Of a DNA stretch of 47,036 nt, positions 24,726 to 32,765 are shown in pieces. Both the position numbers and the translations under genes were made by a program. The stretch is from an uncultured bacterium. Lineage in GTDB: Bacteria; Verrucomicrobiota; Kiritimatiellia; RFP12; UBA1067. The stretch spans positions 1 through 47,036 of the forward strand of contig CACZHC010000033.1 of NCBI GenBank assembly GCA_902780865.1, read 5' to 3'. The notes below the pieces were generated by a model. The model was not told the DNA's origin. It saw only the letters and a program-made list of their open reading frames with translations, and searched no databases. Each line of letters begins with the position of its first letter. Position 1 is the first letter of the stretch.

Positions 24726-25955
24726 ATGAATTACAAATGGCGAGCACTGGCGCTTCTCTGGGTGGCGTTCTTCCTCCAGCAAGGCACTCGGCAGATCTTC
24801 GGCGCGACGCTTACCTCGATACAGGGGTCGCTCGGGGCGAGCGCCGCGGCAATAGGCGCCGTGGCGACGGTGTTCACGTTCGCCTATGGACTCTCCGTTC
24901 CGTTTGCGGGCGCGGCGGCCGATCTTTTCAACCGCAAGTGGATGGTCGTGTCGGGGGTGTTCGTCTTCTGCCTAGGGATCTTCGCCTCCGGGTTCGTCGC
25001 GTCGCTTGGGCTTATGGTTGTCTCGTACGGGATCCTCAACGGCTTCGGACAGTCGTTCTACTACCCTTCCGCGACGTCAATCATCGGCGAGCTTCACAAG
25101 GAGACTCGCGCAACGGCGCTGTCAATACTGCAGATGGGGCTATATGCCGGCATAATCGGGTGCAGCGCAGCATCCGGGTGGCTTGCAGAGTCGGGCGCTG
25201 AGGGCTGGCGCGTGCCGTTCAAGGTGTTCGGCGGCATCGGCATCCTCTGGGCCGTCGTGATGGCTTTTGGGTTGAGGAATGGGGAACGGAAGTTTAAAGA
25301 ATTCCACTCTCCAACTCAAGACTCCAACTCCAACTCGAAACCTACCCTCAAGGAGGCGTTTAAGGTCTTTGTCGGCAATCCCTCTGCGCTTCTCCTGGCG
25401 GCTGGGCTTGGCATGATGATCTACGTCGACGTCGGCTTCAAGACCTGGATGCCGAGCCACCTCTCCGAGTCGTTCGGAGTCGCCAAGGGCTCAGCCGCGC
25501 TTAACGCCGTCCTCTGGCACTATATCGGCGCGTTTGTCGGCGTGACACTTGGCGGTAGAATTTCCGACAAGCTTGCAAAGACGCGGCCATCGGTGCGGAT
25601 GGAAACGAACATCGCAGGCCTCGCCCTCGCCGTGCCGTTCATCGTCTGGATGGCATACGCACCATCGCTTCTTGCGTGCGGCATCGCGATGGCGCTCTTC
25701 GGAGTGTTCCGCGGCGTCTACGACTCGAACCTCATGGCGTCGCTTTTCGACCTAATACCGCAGCGCTACCACGCCTCGGGCGCGGGCCTGATGCTTTCAT
25801 GCGCGTTTGTCTTCGGCTCGACGTCGCCCGTCGTACTTGGACTCGTGAAGGACGCATTTTCGTCGACTGCCGCCCTCGCCTCGCTCGCGGCGTTCTACAT
25901 CGTTGGAGCAGTCGTAATCGCCATTGCGAGACGGCGACAATATTTTCGTTCATGA
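24726..25955 (+). CDS. MFS transporter, sugar or sugar-acid importer
   Basis: 409 residues with about twelve hydrophobic segments in two six-helix halves, and the A-motif-like region DLFNRKWMVV after helix 2. It starts 5 nt after the SDR stop. The central cytoplasmic loop (about residues 193-204) reads SPTQDSNSNSK and is encoded by CCAACTCCAACTC words identical to the intergenic repeat (25303-25338). It likely imports the acid sugar or oligosaccharide handled by the operon. The family resembles hexuronate/anion symporters, but that is an impression only. Confidence 0.88.
   Translation: MNYKWRALALLWVAFFLQQGTRQIFGATLTSIQGSLGASAAAIGAVATVFTFAYGLSVPFAGAAADLFNRKWMVVSGVFVFCLGIFASGFVASLGLMVVSYGILNGFGQSFYYPSATSIIGELHKETRATALSILQMGLYAGIIGCSAASGWLAESGAEGWRVPFKVFGGIGILWAVVMAFGLRNGERKFKEFHSPTQDSNSNSKPTLKEAFKVFVGNPSALLLAAGLGMMIYVDVGFKTWMPSHLSESFGVAKGSAALNAVLWHYIGAFVGVTLGGRISDKLAKTRPSVRMETNIAGLALAVPFIVWMAYAPSLLACGIAMALFGVFRGVYDSNLMASLFDLIPQRYHASGAGLMLSCAFVFGSTSPVVLGLVKDAFSSTAALASLAAFYIVGAVVIAIARRRQYFRS
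25303..25338. repeat. Word-like repeat inside the MFS gene
   Basis: CACTCTCCAACTC...GACTCCAACTCCAACTC, the complement of the TTGGAGTTGGAGAGTGG words at 3548-3586 and 8055-8080. It lies in frame in the loop between helices 6 and 7. Confidence 0.8.
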
Positions 25956-25959
25956 AAGG

Positions 25960-26069
25960 AACTCCGATGATTGTCAAAAAGCCTACACTACCGTTTCGGC
26001 ACTTTATAGCGTTTCGGCAATCCGCAGGATGGCGAAACGTTAGTGGAGCCTTCGGACACAATCGGAGTT
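25960..26069. mobile_element. 110-bp nested palindrome, MITE-like
   Basis: Near-complementary ends (AACTCCGATGATTGTC at 25960-25975 and GACACAATCGGAGTT at 26055-26069) enclose an inner hairpin CGTTTCGGCA / TGGCGAAACG (26010-26039). It fills the gap between the MFS stop and the aldolase gene and leaves a short 39-codon frame that I regard as incidental. No transposase is seen. Confidence 0.55.
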
Positions 26070-26096
26070 AATCAAAATTAAGAAAGGAATGATAAA

Positions 26097-26806
26097 ATGC
26101 CATCACTAGCAGATATGCGTTCAAACGCCAGACGATTCCGACGAACGACTTCCCGATTCCCGTCAAGGAGCTCTGCGAACGTTTCGAGAAGCTCTACACT
26201 GGCTGCGTCAACGACGTCATGCGCGAGGCATGCCTTCTCGACCAGAACCTGCCGCACGAGATAATGCCGCTTAGAGACGAGATGGTCGTCTGCGGCGAAG
26301 CGTTCACGGTGAAGTCCGCGCCCAACTGCATGATCGAGGGCGAGATGACTTTCCGCGCGCAGATGCTCGACGACTTTAAGCCGAACGGCGTCGTTGTGTG
26401 GGACACGTCTGACGACGTCGAGGCGTCGCTTTGGGGCGGCGTCATGACGGCGACGGCGATGACGAAAGGAATTCGCGGCGCTGTGATCGCCGGAGGAATC
26501 CGCGACACAAAGCAGATTCTCGAGCAGAAGTTCCCGATATTCTACAAGTACCGCGTCTCGAACGGCTCGCTTGGCCGCTGCATGATAACGCACTACCAGG
26601 TGCCTGTCAGGATCGGCAAGGTGACGGTTCGTCCCGGCGACATCATCATGGGCGACATCGACGGCGTAATCTGCATTCCGCGCGAGATCGCCTACGAAGT
26701 CCTGCTCCGCGCAGAGGGCATCGAGCGCAACGAGGTCGACATCTTCTCGTGGGTTCGCCAGGGCGACACCATAAGCGAGATTATAGACAAGGGCGGGTAT
26801 TTCTGA
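26097..26806 (+). pseudogene. RraA-family aldolase, frameshifted near its 5' end
   Basis: RraA/4-hydroxy-4-methyl-2-oxoglutarate aldolase-like fold. The ATG at 26097 has a good AAAGGA and encodes MPSLADMR. From 26120 the protein-like sequence continues in another frame as FKRQTIPTNDFPIPVKEL... through GGIRDTKQILEQKFPIFY, RVRPGD-type VTVRPGDIIMGDIDGVICIP to the stop. The in-frame segment has no start codon before 26219. One missing base at about 26118-26120 rejoins the frames to about 235 residues. It would split a keto-deoxy acid into pyruvate plus aldehyde, the expected last step of the operon. Error or true frameshift cannot be told apart here. Confidence 0.8.
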
Positions 26807-26816
26807 TTACCCGCCC
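26791..26816. terminator. Hairpin at the convergent junction
   Basis: GGGCGGGTA / TACCCGCCC, a perfect 9-bp stem with an 8-nt loop that contains the aldolase stop codon. It separates the convergent aldolase and GH-A genes. A weak T-run (TGTCG) follows. Confidence 0.6.
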
Positions 26817-26840
26817 CTGTCGACACAAGTACAGACTTGA

Positions 26841-29800
26841 TTAGGGGAGCAGCGTCACGATGCCGCAGCCCGAAGCGGTGTCACCGAGATCCGCGCCCCA
26901 GAGCATCTTCCCCTGCCCCGCGCCGCCGTCGGAATCGACGAGCACGAGGTTGCAGCCGAAGCTCGCGCCCTTCGCCGGCGTGAAGCCCGGGATTTCCGAC
27001 CACGGAATCACGACGTCGTAGACCGTCTTGCCGCCCTCGCGGGCGAACGAAACCTGGTAGACGGACGAGTCCTTCGCGAGCTGCCCGGACTTGCCTCCCA
27101 TCGAATACTTCGCGGGACGGAACAGCGTCGTCTTGCCCGAGCCGCCGCCAGGGCTCGCGAGGCTCATGTACCAGCGCATCTGCGCGTCCTCAGGAGTGCC
27201 GTCGGGCCCGATCTTCGGGAAGATCGCGAGCGCAAGGACGTCGCCCTTCAGCGCCTCCTCGCCATTGGCCGAAAGAATCTGTTTCGGCGACGACGCGTCG
27301 TCGACAACTTCGCAGCGCAGATGGAGCGCTGACTCGTCCCACGTGAAGCGCGCGACGCCGGAGAGGTTCGCTATCGACCATTTATAGTCGCCGGAGGCCT
27401 GAATCTGGTTGTCGCAGCAGAGCGGAACCGGCGACGAAGGCGCTTCACCGCCCTTGCGCCCGGCGAAGGCCGCGAAGTCCGTGCCGCGGTCGATCGAGAG
27501 CGAGACGTTGTCGATGTATGTCTTGCCCGTCCCGTCGGCGACGGGCGTAAGCGTCAGCGCCTTGGTATTCGCATGCGAGACGAAGCGCTTGACCATAAGC
27601 CGCCAGCCGTCGCTGCCTTTCGAACCCATCGCGAAGACTTGCGGCATAAAATAGGCCTTGGTCTTGGTGCCGTCCGAGAATCCCTCGTAGATGTTCGAGC
27701 CGCTCCCCTGCCCGAAGCCGCGCATCCAGCAGGTGTAGAGGTAGTTCTGCCCGGGGACGGGGATCTCGATGGTTTGGGTCGCGGTCTTGTATTGCTTGGG
27801 ACCTGAGCCCACGAACAGAAGCGCCTTGCCCGTTCCATCCGGCGCATCGACAATGGCGTTCTTGCCAATGTTCCAAGCATCTCGCCCAGATTCGAAGTCG
27901 CCGTTCTTGACGAGGTTCCCGATGGACGAGAGGTCGATGATGGTGAGGCGGCAGGGCTGGACGACCGACGCGACGCCGTCGGATGCGACGGTGAAGGCGA
28001 TGTCGGCCGAGGCGGGGGTCTTGCCCGTGGGCTGGAGCGAGAACTCCTCCACGCGGCGTTCGCCAGGGCCGAGCGAAATCTTCATCGGCTTGGACGACGC
28101 CCAGTCGAGCGCACCGCACGAGACGGTGAAGGTCCTCTTCGCATGGTAGGGGTTGAAAAGCCGCAGCGGCACTGGAAGCGACTTGTCGCCGGCCATCACG
28201 GCGGAGGACGGAAGCGGAACGGGCACGGCGGAGGCTCCGGGGAGCAGCACCGTGTGCATTGCAAGCGTGGCAAGGTCCGCACCCTCGACGATGACGGGCA
28301 TGTCGCCCACGTAGAACGTGCCGTCGGCCGAGGTCGTGACGTTGCCCTGGAAGTCGGTGACGCTGATCTTCCCCTTCGCGGGGAACTTGACGAGCCGCCC
28401 CCTCTTGGATTGGTCGCGCTTGTAGCCGGTCGCCTTGCCTGACGAGCCGTAGGATATCGAGGCATCTGCTCCAGGCGCTCGCACGACGGCAATCGCCTTG
28501 CCGGCGTCGTCTTCGAAGAGGTGCACGGTCGTGTCGCCGTCGATGTAGAACTTGCCGAGCGGCTTCGCATAGGCGAGCTTGCCCTGGAGGACGGCAAGCG
28601 TAACGGCGACCGGACGCGGCGTATGGCCATCTACGAGATATGTCCAGTTGCCGGTGTGCGCCGGGCTGCCACCGAAATAGGTGATGAACGCGGAACCGGC
28701 GCAGAGCTCGTCGGGCCACCGCGTAAGGACGTGCAGGCACTGGTTGAGACTCCGGTTGATGGCCGTGGGGGCGTCCATGCCCCAGATGGTGAGGCCCGTG
28801 GCGGTCTCGTTGTCCGCCACCTGGACATTCGTGATGTTGCGCTTCGAGAGATCGTCCTTGGCCGTCGTGACGCCCGCGAAGTCGGAATAGTGGACAGGCA
28901 GGAAGTCGATGTACTTGGCGACACCGGAGTTGAGCAGGTCTGCGCGGAAGTTCAGAGGCCAAAGGCCGCCCGCGAGCTGCATCTTGAGGTTCGGGTCGAC
29001 GGCGCGAGCGGCCTCTGTACCGGCCTTGCAGATGCCAAGGTAGGTCGCGACGGGATCTTCGCACTTGTTGCCCGGCACGATTTCGTTGAGCCACTCCCAG
29101 CCCCAGAGCTTGCCCTTGAGGCGCTGCGAGATCTTCGTCACGGCCTTCGCCCATGCGTTCGTGTCAAGCGGCGCCGGCTCGAAGCCAAAGTTGTGCATTC
29201 CCTTAGGCAGAGCCCACGTGGGTGCGCCTTGCAGGCTGATCCACGGTCTGAGACCTGCATCGGTGTTCGCGCGGATCGTGCGGTCGAGGCCGTCGAGGCG
29301 CCAGACATTGGGCAACGGCTGGAGCCCGCGCCATCCGGTGAAGTGGCGGACATAGGAGAAGCCGAGATCTGCCGCGAGGCGCGAGACCTCGGGCGAGGAG
29401 ATGTCCGTCGCGCCGAATGGCGTGGGGACGCCTGGGCGGCGCTTGAACTTTGGATAGGTCGCGAAGGCGCAGGAATCCTCGGGGTTGTCGCCGGCCTTAA
29501 CCGTGACGGCGAACGTGCCGCGCTTGTCGAAGCCGGGGAGATCAAACGAGGTCGTGCCGCGCGCGGCGGGCTTCACGTCGAAAGTCTTCTCGGCGACAAC
29601 ATCGCCGAAAACGTCGCGCACCGTTGCAGTGGCGCTCGTCGTGCCTGCCGCGACATTGTCGCCCCAGTGGATCGTGAACGAAGGCGTCTTGCCGTACTCG
29701 TACATTCCGAACTCGGCATCGGACTCGACGTAGAAATGCTTGCTGTACGGCTTGAAGTGCACCGAGCCGCCGCGCCAGTCCCATGGCCATGGCGTGCCGT

Positions 29801-30581
29801 CCGGCGCGATGAACTTCAGGAGGAAGAAGCAGCTTGAGCGGCGCGAGCCGCCATAGGTCCAGGAGAACTCGACTTCGCCGTCGCCGGGGTCGATCGCCTT
29901 CGTCGTCGGCCCGAGACCAGGAATGTGCATGTGACCCTTCTTCTTGTTCACGACGCCGTCCGGGTTGTCGATCCACGGACCAAGCGGGGTGATGCTGATC
30001 TTCGTCTTCCCCTTCCCCCAGGTCTCGGACGGATCGAGATGGTAGCGCACCTTCACCGTGACAACGTCGCCGGGATACTGCGCGACAGGCGCATCGCCAT
30101 CGATCCAGAGCGAGCTCTTCTTGAACGTGACGCCCTCAGGATAAGAAAGAGCCGGCCGCGCGGCAGGTGCGGCTGCCGCAGAACCGCCATTGCCGTCCGC
30201 CGCAGCGCCCCACGGAATGCCGACGTGGACGTTCTTCACCTGCTGCTTGAAGTCGCCCTTGGGCGCGAGAAACACGACGGCGTCGATCGACGTCATCCCC
30301 GCCTTTGCCTTGAGCTTGAAGTTGAACGTCACGGTCTTGCCGGACTTCGCCGGACGGCTCGGATGCCACGCGAGGAATCCGCCGTATTTTTTCGCATTCA
30401 TGGCATGGAGATTCGCCGAAAGCTCGACGCCTTCGGGAACAGTTCCCTTCAGCGTCACCTTCATTGTGAAAGGACCGCTGACGGACTCGGGGCAGTCAAC
30501 TGTCGCCCAGTCGAATTCGTGCACCTTGCCGAACGCGCAGGCAGAGAGCACTGCAGAAACAATTAGGAGTAGTTTTTTCAT
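26841..30581 (-). CDS. Secreted modular clan GH-A glycoside hydrolase with C-terminal carbohydrate-binding domains
   Basis: 1246 residues from the ATG at 30581, with a Sec signal peptide (1-18). N-terminal beta-rich domains (about 20-380) lead to a TIM barrel (about 390-690): FGATDISSPEVSRLAADLGFSYVR, WISLQGAPTWALP, acid/base Glu500 in WLNEIV and nucleophile candidate Glu592 in ADNETATG. Next is a beta-sandwich, then a CBM4/9-like domain (LVKNGDFESGRDAWNIGKN) and a CBM9-type C-terminal domain. The barrel resembles the GH39/GH5/GH140-like group, but the family is not certain. First gene after the convergent junction, followed by the GH36 gene upstream in the same orientation. It acts extracellularly on an unknown glycan. 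Confidence 0.8.
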   Translation of the reverse strand: MKKLLLIVSAVLSACAFGKVHEFDWATVDCPESVSGPFTMKVTLKGTVPEGVELSANLHAMNAKKYGGFLAWHPSRPAKSGKTVTFNFKLKAKAGMTSIDAVVFLAPKGDFKQQVKNVHVGIPWGAAADGNGGSAAAAPAARPALSYPEGVTFKKSSLWIDGDAPVAQYPGDVVTVKVRYHLDPSETWGKGKTKISITPLGPWIDNPDGVVNKKKGHMHIPGLGPTTKAIDPGDGEVEFSWTYGGSRRSSCFFLLKFIAPDGTPWPWDWRGGSVHFKPYSKHFYVESDAEFGMYEYGKTPSFTIHWGDNVAAGTTSATATVRDVFGDVVAEKTFDVKPAARGTTSFDLPGFDKRGTFAVTVKAGDNPEDSCAFATYPKFKRRPGVPTPFGATDISSPEVSRLAADLGFSYVRHFTGWRGLQPLPNVWRLDGLDRTIRANTDAGLRPWISLQGAPTWALPKGMHNFGFEPAPLDTNAWAKAVTKISQRLKGKLWGWEWLNEIVPGNKCEDPVATYLGICKAGTEAARAVDPNLKMQLAGGLWPLNFRADLLNSGVAKYIDFLPVHYSDFAGVTTAKDDLSKRNITNVQVADNETATGLTIWGMDAPTAINRSLNQCLHVLTRWPDELCAGSAFITYFGGSPAHTGNWTYLVDGHTPRPVAVTLAVLQGKLAYAKPLGKFYIDGDTTVHLFEDDAGKAIAVVRAPGADASISYGSSGKATGYKRDQSKRGRLVKFPAKGKISVTDFQGNVTTSADGTFYVGDMPVIVEGADLATLAMHTVLLPGASAVPVPLPSSAVMAGDKSLPVPLRLFNPYHAKRTFTVSCGALDWASSKPMKISLGPGERRVEEFSLQPTGKTPASADIAFTVASDGVASVVQPCRLTIIDLSSIGNLVKNGDFESGRDAWNIGKNAIVDAPDGTGKALLFVGSGPKQYKTATQTIEIPVPGQNYLYTCWMRGFGQGSGSNIYEGFSDGTKTKAYFMPQVFAMGSKGSDGWRLMVKRFVSHANTKALTLTPVADGTGKTYIDNVSLSIDRGTDFAAFAGRKGGEAPSSPVPLCCDNQIQASGDYKWSIANLSGVARFTWDESALHLRCEVVDDASSPKQILSANGEEALKGDVLALAIFPKIGPDGTPEDAQMRWYMSLASPGGGSGKTTLFRPAKYSMGGKSGQLAKDSSVYQVSFAREGGKTVYDVVIPWSEIPGFTPAKGASFGCNLVLVDSDGGAGQGKMLWGADLGDTASGCGIVTLLP

Positions 30582-30622
30582 GGTATTGTTTGTGTTGTGT
30601 ACTGTATTGAGAAATCGCTTGG

Positions 30623-32710
30623 TCATCGGTTATTGCGAAGACGGCGGTAGAATAGAAGCCTGAAGCTGCGAGGTTCCGGAAGCTCCACGACGAGGCGCTT
30701 CAGCTCCGCGCCGGACATCCTCCGGACGTCTCCGCCGTAAGCCTCGACCTCGTATTCCGCCGACTCGTCTATTCCACCGAGCTCGCACGCGAGGCGGCTC
30801 TCCCGCACGGCGGCGCGGCGGAACGCGAGAACGAAGCCAGTCGCGATGTCGGCGCGGTGCATCTGATATGCACACCAGCGCCGCTCGCCGCCCTTCCCGA
30901 CGACCTCGGTCGAGCCGTCGACGGGCGCGCGCATGTCGGTGAGCGGATAGAAGTCGCCCTCGAAGAACGGGCGCATCTTGTCCGCAACGGCGAACACCTT
31001 CCTGAACCATGCCGCCTGCTCCGGCGTGAAGTCGTTCTTAACGATCCCGCCGTTCCAGTCGCTCGGCGTGAAGACGCTCCCGGCGCAGACGGAGGAAAGG
31101 AAACCGTAGTCGTCGAAGAACGAGGCGGGCGTCGTCTCGGAACCCTGGAACGGCTGGTAGGCGAGCGTGTTGATCGTCACGTTCTGCACGTCGACGACCT
31201 GCGCGGGGCCGCGGTGCCCGATGGCAAAGTCAGTGCGGCAGTAGCTGTGCGAGCGCGAGACCGCCTCGAAATCGAGACGTCGTCCGCCCGAGGCGCAGTT
31301 CTCGATGATGAGATGCGGGAAGCGCGCGCGCAGCGTGTCCCAGAACTCGTAGAGCCCCGCGACGTACTTCGCCTCGGTGACGCCCTGGCGGTCCGGCGCG
31401 TCGTTCTTCTGCCAGATCGGAAGCGTGTTCATGTTGAAGTCCTGGCGGTAGATGTCGAGCTTGTTCTCGCGGATGAGCGACGAAACCGTCTCTATGACCC
31501 ACTCGCGCGCGGCGGGATTCCCGAGGTTGACATTGAGCCGGCGCTTGTCACGTATCTGGTCGTCGCGCGTCGGAAGCAGCCAGTCGCGGTGCTCCTTGAA
31601 GAGTGGCGGCGCAGGATCGCTCACGCAGCGTTCCGGCTCGACCCAGAGCAGCATCCTCATCCCCGCCTCGTGCGCCGCGTCCGCGATCTTCGCGAGGTTC
31701 CCGTCAGGATGCACGGTCGGATTGAAGCGCCAGTCTCCCACGAAGTCCTGCCACCTGTCGCCGCAGTTGGAGAGTAGGTCGGGCAGATGCGCCGGACCGT
31801 TCCAGCCGGCATCCACCCAGAAGCAGTCGAACGGCATCCTGTTCGCGACGGACCAGTCGATGATCTTCCTCATCATCGCAGGAGTCTTGTTCCCGCCTCC
31901 GGCGGTAATCGGGAGAATCGGCTTTATGAGGGCGCCCTTCGCGTCGCGCGGGCATTTCTCGTCGAGCATGAAGCGGTGTATCAGCGTCTGCATCGCGACC
32001 GGCGTCACATCCGCCGCGCGCGTGAACACTATCACGGACGGCTGGCGCAGCGTCTCGCCCGGGAGCAGCCGGAAGTGCGTCTTCACCATTCCGGCGGAAA
32101 GAGAGAAATCCCCTTCCGCGAGCCTGCAGTCCGCCCGCCATGCGCCGCTCCATCCAAGCGCCACCTCAAGTCCCGTCCCGTCCGGGAAGTCGAATCCCAT
32201 CCACGGCATCCACTGCGCGGAGGAACGTCCCTCCCACGCGACGAGCGAGAAGGCGTTCGTTGCGCCCTCGGAAGCGTCGCCGAACTTCACCGTCACCGGC
32301 TCGAAGTCCTTCGCGTTCCCGACGGTTCCGCGCAGGGCCCGCAGAGTCGCGTCGGCGGCGCGGCGCGTGATCCGCACAGACCTGAAGCCGTCCACGATCT
32401 CCGTCGGCTCGCCGCCTGCGCACACGAGCTCGGGCAGGTACTCGCGCGCGGGAAAGCGCTTGTACGCCTTTTCCGTGGAGCGCAGCACGAGCTTTCCGTC
32501 GGGGCTCTTCCACTCGCGCACCGTCTTCGTGAAGCTGTCGTTGTCCTCAAGCGTCCGCGTTGGTGCGTCCGCGTCGAGCCACCCCGCGGCGCTTCCCGCG
32601 TAGTCGAACGCATACGGCACTTCCGCTGCACACGATGCAAGGGCGAGCGAAAAACACACTGCGCCCGCAGCGGCGACACGCCCCACCGGAAGGAGACTCC
32701 TCCTTGTCAT
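30623..32710 (-). CDS. Secreted GH36 alpha-galactosidase-like enzyme
   Basis: 695 residues, signal peptide (about 1-29). N-terminal beta-supersandwich (about 30-270), TIM barrel from about 280: PFDCFWVDAGWNG, GMRMLLWVEPERCV, nucleophile Asp424 in YRQDFNM and acid/base Asp494 in CRTDF after IENCASGGRRLD (455-470). The ENCASGGRRLD motif is typical of GH36/GH27-related clan GH-D enzymes, while YRQDFN replaces the common KWDxN, so activity could be on a galactoside or another alpha-glycoside. It ends 41 nt before the GH-A gene start and follows the surface-protein gene by 55 nt. Envelope or secreted location expected. Confidence 0.88.
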   Translation of the reverse strand: MTRRSLLPVGRVAAAGAVCFSLALASCAAEVPYAFDYAGSAAGWLDADAPTRTLEDNDSFTKTVREWKSPDGKLVLRSTEKAYKRFPAREYLPELVCAGGEPTEIVDGFRSVRITRRAADATLRALRGTVGNAKDFEPVTVKFGDASEGATNAFSLVAWEGRSSAQWMPWMGFDFPDGTGLEVALGWSGAWRADCRLAEGDFSLSAGMVKTHFRLLPGETLRQPSVIVFTRAADVTPVAMQTLIHRFMLDEKCPRDAKGALIKPILPITAGGGNKTPAMMRKIIDWSVANRMPFDCFWVDAGWNGPAHLPDLLSNCGDRWQDFVGDWRFNPTVHPDGNLAKIADAAHEAGMRMLLWVEPERCVSDPAPPLFKEHRDWLLPTRDDQIRDKRRLNVNLGNPAAREWVIETVSSLIRENKLDIYRQDFNMNTLPIWQKNDAPDRQGVTEAKYVAGLYEFWDTLRARFPHLIIENCASGGRRLDFEAVSRSHSYCRTDFAIGHRGPAQVVDVQNVTINTLAYQPFQGSETTPASFFDDYGFLSSVCAGSVFTPSDWNGGIVKNDFTPEQAAWFRKVFAVADKMRPFFEGDFYPLTDMRAPVDGSTEVVGKGGERRWCAYQMHRADIATGFVLAFRRAAVRESRLACELGGIDESAEYEVEAYGGDVRRMSGAELKRLVVELPEPRSFRLLFYRRLRNNR

Positions 32711-32765
32711 TGCGTTACCCGCCTTTCCCCTTGCAATGTATCTGCGCCTCTCTTCGGCGACATCC

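Noticed and set aside
25952-26071. 39-codon plus-strand frame after the MFS gene
   Set aside because: Lies entirely in the palindromic element; no family resemblance.
28521-29837. 438-codon plus-strand frame opposite the GH-A protein
   Set aside because: Antisense to a strongly supported gene, low-complexity composition.
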